Source of the DNA: JAAGZL01 sp050297535
GTDB taxonomy: Bacteria > Pseudomonadota > Gammaproteobacteria > Chromatiales > Chromatiaceae
DNA: 35,887 nucleotides
Direction of reading: 5' to 3'
Assembly (NCBI GenBank): GCA_050297535.1
Contig: JBNKSV010000024.1
Span: 1 to 35,887, forward strand
Made by a program: the position numbers and the translations under genes. Position 1 is the stretch's first letter; every line of letters starts with the position of its first letter. Positions 31,728 to 35,887 of this stretch are shown here, piece by piece. The notes under the pieces were generated by a model. The model worked only from the letters and a program-made list of their open reading frames with translations, had not been told where the DNA came from and did not search any database.

Positions 31728-32962
31728 CCTTTCTCTCCTGCACTCTTGGCGGTCGCAAAAAAACCCGCCTTTGCATCATTTCTAATCATATCTCTGATCC
31801 CGCGCACCGCCTGTCTGGTACGGTGTTCGTTTTCAATCAACCCGAAGCGCACATGGTCATCGCCATATTCGCCAAATCCGATGCCGGGCGAGACCGCAAC
31901 CTTGGCATCTATCAACAATTTCTTACAGAACTCCAGGGAACCCATCTCTTTGTATTGCTCAGGGATTGGAGCCCAAACGAACATGGTCGCCTTGGGCCTG
32001 GTCACAGGCCAACCAGCCGCGTTGAGACCATCGCACAAGACGTTGCGCCTGCTCTCGTACATATCACAAATCTCGCGTACACAATCCTGCGGACCCTCCA
32101 GGGCGGTGATGGAAGCCACCTGTATCGGGGTAAACATGCCGTAGTCCAGATAGGACTTCATGCGCGCCAGCGCGGCAACCAGGGTCTTGTTACCGCACAT
32201 AAAACCGACCCGCCAACCTGGCATGTTGTAACTTTTGGACAGAGAGAAGAATTCAACGGCTATATCCTCCGCCCCCGGGACTTGCAGGATAGAGGGTGCC
32301 TTGTAGCCATCGAACACAATGTCGGCGTAAGCCAGATCGTGGATCACCCAGATATTGTGTTCGCGGGCGATATCCACCACCTTCTGAAAGAAGTCCAGTT
32401 CGACACACTGTGCGGTCGGATTACCAGGAAAGTTGATCACCAGCATCTTGGGACGCGGCCAGGAATCGGTAATTGCCTTCTCCAGCTTGGCAAAAAAATC
32501 CACCCCTGGCACCAACGGCACATGGCGGATATCCGCGCCCGCAATCACAAAACCGTAAGGATGTATCGGATAGGATGGATTGGGCACCAGCACCGAATCC
32601 CCCGGGCCAACACAGGCCAGGGCCAGATGGGCCAGCCCCTCTTTGGAACCGATGGTAACGATGGCCTGAGTCTCAGGATCCAGATCCACATCATAGCGCT
32701 TCTTATACCAATTGGTGATGGCGCGCCGCAGCCGCGGAATTCCCCTGGACATGGAGTACCTATGGGTATCCTTGCGCTGAGCTGCCTCCACCATCTTGTC
32801 CACGATGTGCTGCGGGGTCGGCTGATCCGGATTACCCATACCGAAGTCGATGATGTCCTCACCTCGCGCTCGCGCCTCGGCCTTTAATTCATTAACGATA
32901 TTAAAGACATAGGGCGGTAGCCGCTTGATTCGGCTGAACTCTTGCATCTCGAGCGTGGACAC
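31724..32962 (-). CDS. alaC: Alanine transaminase AlaC (class I aminotransferase)
   Basis: This PLP enzyme makes alanine from pyruvate and glutamate. The N-terminal RIKRLPPYVFNIVNELK and the DFGMGNPDQPTP motif are characteristic of the AlaC/YfdZ group. The PLP lysine lies in SLSKSYNMPGWRVGF, and NFPGNPTAQCV is also conserved. The length is 412 residues. The start is GTG at 32962 with AGAGG 5 bases upstream; an internal ATG five codons later has no such site. It precedes hom with a 4-base overlap. Confidence 0.95.
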   Translation of the reverse strand: MSTLEMQEFSRIKRLPPYVFNIVNELKAEARARGEDIIDFGMGNPDQPTPQHIVDKMVEAAQRKDTHRYSMSRGIPRLRRAITNWYKKRYDVDLDPETQAIVTIGSKEGLAHLALACVGPGDSVLVPNPSYPIHPYGFVIAGADIRHVPLVPGVDFFAKLEKAITDSWPRPKMLVINFPGNPTAQCVELDFFQKVVDIAREHNIWVIHDLAYADIVFDGYKAPSILQVPGAEDIAVEFFSLSKSYNMPGWRVGFMCGNKTLVAALARMKSYLDYGMFTPIQVASITALEGPQDCVREICDMYESRRNVLCDGLNAAGWPVTRPKATMFVWAPIPEQYKEMGSLEFCKKLLIDAKVAVSPGIGFGEYGDDHVRFGLIENEHRTRQAVRGIRDMIRNDAKAGFFATAKSAGEKG

Positions 32963-33072
32963 TTTGACCTCTGCTAATGTGGGTTAGGAAAAACAAACGA
33001 GTAAGGTAACTGAGCAGACAACAGAAAGTCAAAATAATTAGATGCACAGGAGGCCACTGTTTTCCAAACGTC

Positions 33073-33146
33073 CCCTCTCCCCTCTGGGGAGAGGGTTAGG
33101 GTGAGGGGAAAAATAGACAATAATTCATACTTTTCACCCTCACCCC
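33073..33146. repeat. Composite palindromic repeat, copy 2, second half diverged
   Basis: CCCTCTCCCC-TCT-GGGGAGAGGG (33073-33095) is followed by TTAGGGTGAGGGG, an A/T spacer and CCCTCACCCC (33137-33146). Hairpin B seen in the other copies is not preserved. It lies in the 369-bp gap between alaC and the divergent Mth938-domain gene, so transcripts of both genes start near it. The rest of the gap shows no clear promoter. Confidence 0.75.
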
Positions 33147-33331
33147 GGCCCTCGGCTTGAGCCTCCTGCGTCGCTCTCGATAATCGCTCCTGCATTATTC
33201 TACCTTCGCCCATCCCTGGATTCGTCTCCCTCGTAGGAAGAGTGGGAACTCCCATTTACTCTTTTATGTTTGCCACAACTTGAAAACTCAATCAACTTGC
33301 CGCCACACTCGACATTGGGTATCGTAAATCC

Positions 33332-33703
33332 ATGAAATTCACCATGGCAGACGAAGGCGACAACTACCTTATCCGCTCCTACGGCGCCGGAGAGGTGATA
33401 ATCAACGAATATCGCCATACCCGTAGCGTCATAGTCACCCCAAAACAGATCATCGGCGATTGGCCACCCCAGACCTTCGCAGAACTCGCCCCGGAACACT
33501 TTTCCACCTTGGCCACGCTCAATCCCCAGCTGGTCATCCTCGGTACCGGCGCAAACCAGCAGTTTCCAGACCCGGCACTGTATGCGAGCTTGCTTGAGCG
33601 CGGCGTCGGTGTGGAGGTCATGGCGACCCCATCGGCATGCCGCACATACAATATCCTGGTGACAGAGGGACGCAAGGTAGCGGCGGCGCTATTGCTGACT
33701 TAA
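33332..33703 (+). CDS. Mth938-domain protein (Xcc1710-like, DUF498)
   Basis: This is a 123-residue soluble protein of the Mth938/DUF498 fold. Typical features are SYGAGEVIINEYRHTRSVIV near the N-terminus, PQLVILGTGANQQFP, GVGVEVMATPSACRTYNIL and the hydrophobic end KVAAALLLT. Structures of the family are known, but the function in bacteria is not. The start could be ATG at 33332 or at 33344; neither has a strong ribosome binding site. It is divergent from alaC. Confidence 0.88.
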   Translation: MKFTMADEGDNYLIRSYGAGEVIINEYRHTRSVIVTPKQIIGDWPPQTFAELAPEHFSTLATLNPQLVILGTGANQQFPDPALYASLLERGVGVEVMATPSACRTYNILVTEGRKVAAALLLT

Positions 33704-33813
33704 ATCTATGGAACTGCGATCTCTGCCCTTGATCCAGGACGGGAGTAGCGGTATGTATAGATCACACCTATAGCGAGATGATATTAAAAATATAAGTTAC
33801 AAAAGGGGGCATC

Positions 33814-34932
33814 ATGAAAAAGATAGTTCCGCTTCTCCTTATCATCCTTACCTTGCCGGCGTACACATGGAGTGGAACGCTCACCATCACCCAGCCTGTT
33901 ACCAATCAACTGTACTGCATGTTCAAACCACAATTGATCGCCTGGAACACCTCCGGCGGCATGGCGGATATGGTAAGCATCTTTCTGATGCATCCGAATG
34001 GACAGACCGTTAAACGGACTCTGGCCATGAACGCTCCAAATAATGGCCACTACAACTGGGACGGAGGTGTATCGGACCCGGGTAATTACATTATTCGTGT
34101 TAGCGTATCCCCTACCGCCCAATACCCTGACCCAGTCAGGGGCGACTCTGGAGTATTCACATTCAAAAACTGCGACCAGCCCGATCTCCAGGTCGGTGTG
34201 ATCAAGGTAACTCCTCAGAACCCGGGAGAAGGACAGACAGTAAGATTCGAAGGCAACGTAATGAACTACGGCAATGCGCCTGCGCAAAACCCCGTTGTCT
34301 TCCTCAATGTCAAAAGACCAGGGGGCCTGCCAGACAAATATTACCGACAAGAGATGAACGTGACCCTGCAGAAAAACCAGGGGGTTACCTTCGTACAGGA
34401 GTTCCCGGTCCCCAAGGCCGGAAACTATACCTGTGAATTCTCAGTTGACCCCGCGGATATGATCCCAGAAACCAATAACAACAATAATAAAAAGGACTGG
34501 ACCTTTGGCGTGGTCGGCCTGCCCGACCTTATCGTCTGCGTGGATAACGGAAAGAGACCACCGGTAGGCGGCAAAAGGGGCATTCGCGCTGTAGTAAAGA
34601 ATATCGGCAGCGGCAACGTCAGCGGCATGAGCCAGACCAAGCTGCGTTTCTATGTCGAAAAAAAGGGGGCGAATACCTATGACATTCCACCCTTGGCTGC
34701 CGGGGCATCCCACAGCATAAATAGAAAACATAGTTGGGGCCTAGCGGGTACAAAGAATATCTCCGCAAAGGTCATGTACAACAAGAACGAAAGCAACTCA
34801 CATAACAATGAAGTAAAAGGGTCGTATTTTGTCAGGCTGCCCCATCACGACACATACAGCACCGCCCCCAAGGTGAAGTGCTCTACCGGTGAGAACTTTA
34901 ATAGTTGGGAGGAGTTTGAGCAGAGATACTAA
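33814..34932 (+). CDS. Secreted protein with an Ig-like N-terminal domain and two CARDB domains
   Basis: This 372-residue exported protein has a signal peptide at about residues 1-20 (LLLIILTLPAYTWSG). Residues about 22-115 form an Ig-like domain resembling the Kre9/KNH family (IAWNTSGGMADMVSIFLM; WDGGVSDPGNYIIRV). Two CARDB-type beta-sandwich domains follow, about 121-225 (PDLQVGVIKVTPQNPGEGQ; NVMNYGNAPA) and 234-335 (PDLIVCVDNGKRPPVGGK; VVKNIGSG). A linker rich in asparagine (NNNNNKK) separates them. CARDB domains are adhesion-like. No anchor is visible, so it is probably periplasmic or released. The ATG follows AAGGGGG. Confidence 0.8.
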   Translation: MKKIVPLLLIILTLPAYTWSGTLTITQPVTNQLYCMFKPQLIAWNTSGGMADMVSIFLMHPNGQTVKRTLAMNAPNNGHYNWDGGVSDPGNYIIRVSVSPTAQYPDPVRGDSGVFTFKNCDQPDLQVGVIKVTPQNPGEGQTVRFEGNVMNYGNAPAQNPVVFLNVKRPGGLPDKYYRQEMNVTLQKNQGVTFVQEFPVPKAGNYTCEFSVDPADMIPETNNNNNKKDWTFGVVGLPDLIVCVDNGKRPPVGGKRGIRAVVKNIGSGNVSGMSQTKLRFYVEKKGANTYDIPPLAAGASHSINRKHSWGLAGTKNISAKVMYNKNESNSHNNEVKGSYFVRLPHHDTYSTAPKVKCSTGENFNSWEEFEQRY

Positions 34933-34947
34933 CTTGATTTATGACCT

Positions 34948-34976
34948 TGGATCCCGCAGTAAAGTCGCGGGATCCA
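34948..34976 (+). terminator. Possible terminator after the CARDB gene
   Basis: TGGATCCCGC (34948-34957) pairs with GCGGGATCCA (34967-34976) around a 9-base loop, 15 bp after the stop codon. No T tract follows. It may be a weak terminator or a member of the widespread CCCGC-type intergenic palindromes. Confidence 0.45.
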
Positions 34977-35045
34977 GAACAGAAAAATACGGTTCGGGCC
35001 ATTTAAGAAATTTCAATAGAGTCTGACCCATCGCTGCCCATTACT

Positions 35046-35151
35046 CCCTCTCCCCTTTGGGGAGAGGGTTGGGGTGAGGGGATATTTGAGAGATAACTCT
35101 TTGATTAATATCGCCCCCTCATCCTGTCCTTCTCCCCATTGGGGAGAAGGG
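35046..35151. repeat. Composite palindromic repeat, copy 3, most complete
   Basis: Hairpin A is CCCTCTCCCC-TTT-GGGGAGAGGG (35046-35068), followed by TTGGGGTGAGGGG. After an A/T-rich spacer (35082-35112) comes CCCCCTCATCCTG and hairpin B, CCTTCTCCCC-ATT-GGGGAGAAGG (35128-35150). This is the clearest example of the two-hairpin unit. It fills much of the gap between the CARDB gene and the gene at the right edge; nothing else recognisable lies in that 349-bp gap apart from the hairpin at 34948. Confidence 0.85.
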
Positions 35152-35281
35152 ATCGCTGTTTTGGTTTTTATACCTATCTGATCGCAGAGTATTGTCTTAT
35201 GCGCAGCCATCATAGCATTACAACTAGTAGACCCACAGTTAATGGTACAGCAGTGAGTATGACCCTATTGATCTCGTACAC

Positions 35282-35887
35282 TTATTTATTGTTGTGATGG
35301 TAGTCATAACGAATGTGGAGTGACTTAGGGAATTTGGGAGGCACCGATTGAACTTTCGCCCACACTTCAGACAGTGACTCCTTAACGAAGGAATCTTGGG
35401 AGTAGTGAATGTGCGGTCCATGTCTCCAGTGGTTGTTTCTGCCTTGAGTATCTCGTTGGTCGAAATAAAACAGATGCCAGTAATTCTTGGAGGGTGTGTA
35501 AAACAGATGCGCTGACATAAGCCTTCGATCCTCAAAGATTTGAAAAATCTTTGTTGCGGCTTTTCTTGCCTGCTTGTTCATTGAACCGACTCCATTCTTC
35601 CCCAATGCTTCCAACTCATGGGCTTTAGGGTTGAGATGTTCAGGGACCGATTCTAGGAAGTGACAGGCATAGCGATACGGTCCAACGCCAGCAACTCGAC
35701 CTGCCAAAATTAGTGACGCCAAGTCACCTGAGTTAATGACTAGATAATTGCAATACTTCGCTACCTGTTTTTTCTTCCCCAGGTTCAAAAGTCCCACCAG
35801 CTTTTCTAATCCTTCTTCAGTGTACATCGATTTGCCTAACAGCCAATCACATACTTGCGCCAATACCAACTTATCCAGCGCCGTCCT
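35282..35887 (-). CDS. Unrecognised protein, N-terminus cut by the window edge
   Basis: The frame stays open to the right edge, with codons for RTALDK before the first possible TTG, so the true start lies outside. At least 201 residues are present, ending in DYHHNNK. I do not recognise the family. A helical first half (LEKLVGLLNLGKKKQVAKYC; LASLILAGRVAG) is followed by a conserved-looking beta-rich segment with many aromatic and histidine residues: HLFYFDQRD, NHWRHGPHIHY and LHIRYDYHH. The clustered histidines could bind metal. The C+G content appears lower than in the housekeeping genes, and it reads away from the edge with repeat DNA downstream, so it may belong to an accessory region. Confidence 0.7.
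   Translation of the reverse strand, partial: RTALDKLVLAQVCDWLLGKSMYTEEGLEKLVGLLNLGKKKQVAKYCNYLVINSGDLASLILAGRVAGVGPYRYACHFLESVPEHLNPKAHELEALGKNGVGSMNKQARKAATKIFQIFEDRRLMSAHLFYTPSKNYWHLFYFDQRDTQGRNNHWRHGPHIHYSQDSFVKESLSEVWAKVQSVPPKFPKSLHIRYDYHHNNK

Noticed and set aside
31823..32887. 354-codon open frame on the plus strand opposite alaC
   Set aside because: It is antisense to a conserved aminotransferase with a clear start, and has no recognisable domain or ribosome binding site.
32974..33255. 93-codon open frame on the minus strand upstream of alaC
   Set aside because: Most of it is translated composite-repeat DNA (LTLTLSPEGRG), a known artefact of this kind of palindrome.

Overview
The window looks like chromosomal DNA of a sulfur-oxidising gammaproteobacterium. 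This is inferred from the gene order nnr-tsaE-amiC-mutL-miaA-hfq-hflX-hflK-hflC-DUF2065-hisZ-purA, which is typical of Gammaproteobacteria. It also rests on a three-cysteine sulfide:quinone oxidoreductase and a VPLPA/PEP-CTERM type secreted protein. I cannot name the genus.

Left edge (1-1772): the integrase end of an integron. A 466-residue integron-type tyrosine recombinase (+) has about 145 extra N-terminal residues compared with IntI1. Upstream lie a sigma-70-like promoter, two and a half tandem 25-bp repeats, and a core site (GTTGGGC on the minus strand). A divergent 57-residue ORF starts 17 bp beyond that site. This is the layout expected of attI plus a first cassette, with the rest of the array off the left edge.

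Conserved block (1880-18419): mltB-type lytic transglycosylase, tpm and purA-hisZ-DUF2065. A 134-bp MITE-like repeat and the hflC terminator follow, then hflC-hflK, hflX, hfq, miaA, mutL, amiC, tsaE and nnr, all on the minus strand with short gaps or overlaps. queG is divergent from nnr. The block covers cell-wall hydrolysis, mismatch repair, tRNA modification (MiaA, TsaE, QueG), RNA-chaperone regulation, membrane-protease control, metabolite repair, and purine and histidine synthesis.

Middle (18471-25115, minus strand): a VPLPA-CTERM secreted protein, a second copy of the MITE-like repeat, a YoaA/DinG-type iron-sulfur helicase immediately downstream of a small nuclease-like protein, and a PBP1b gene overlapping a TPR lipoprotein that is probably its LpoP-type activator.

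Sulfur and ion block (25324-29358, plus strand): a good sigma-70 promoter, sqr, a strong terminator-like hairpin, a SulP anion transporter with a STAS domain, and two small membrane proteins.

Right part (29362-35887): an RpfE-type protein, hom and alaC (minus strand), a Mth938-domain protein and a secreted CARDB-domain protein (plus strand), and an unrecognised ORF cut by the right edge. A composite palindromic repeat occurs three times between genes (about 3196, 33073 and 35046). No rRNA, tRNA or CRISPR array was found.
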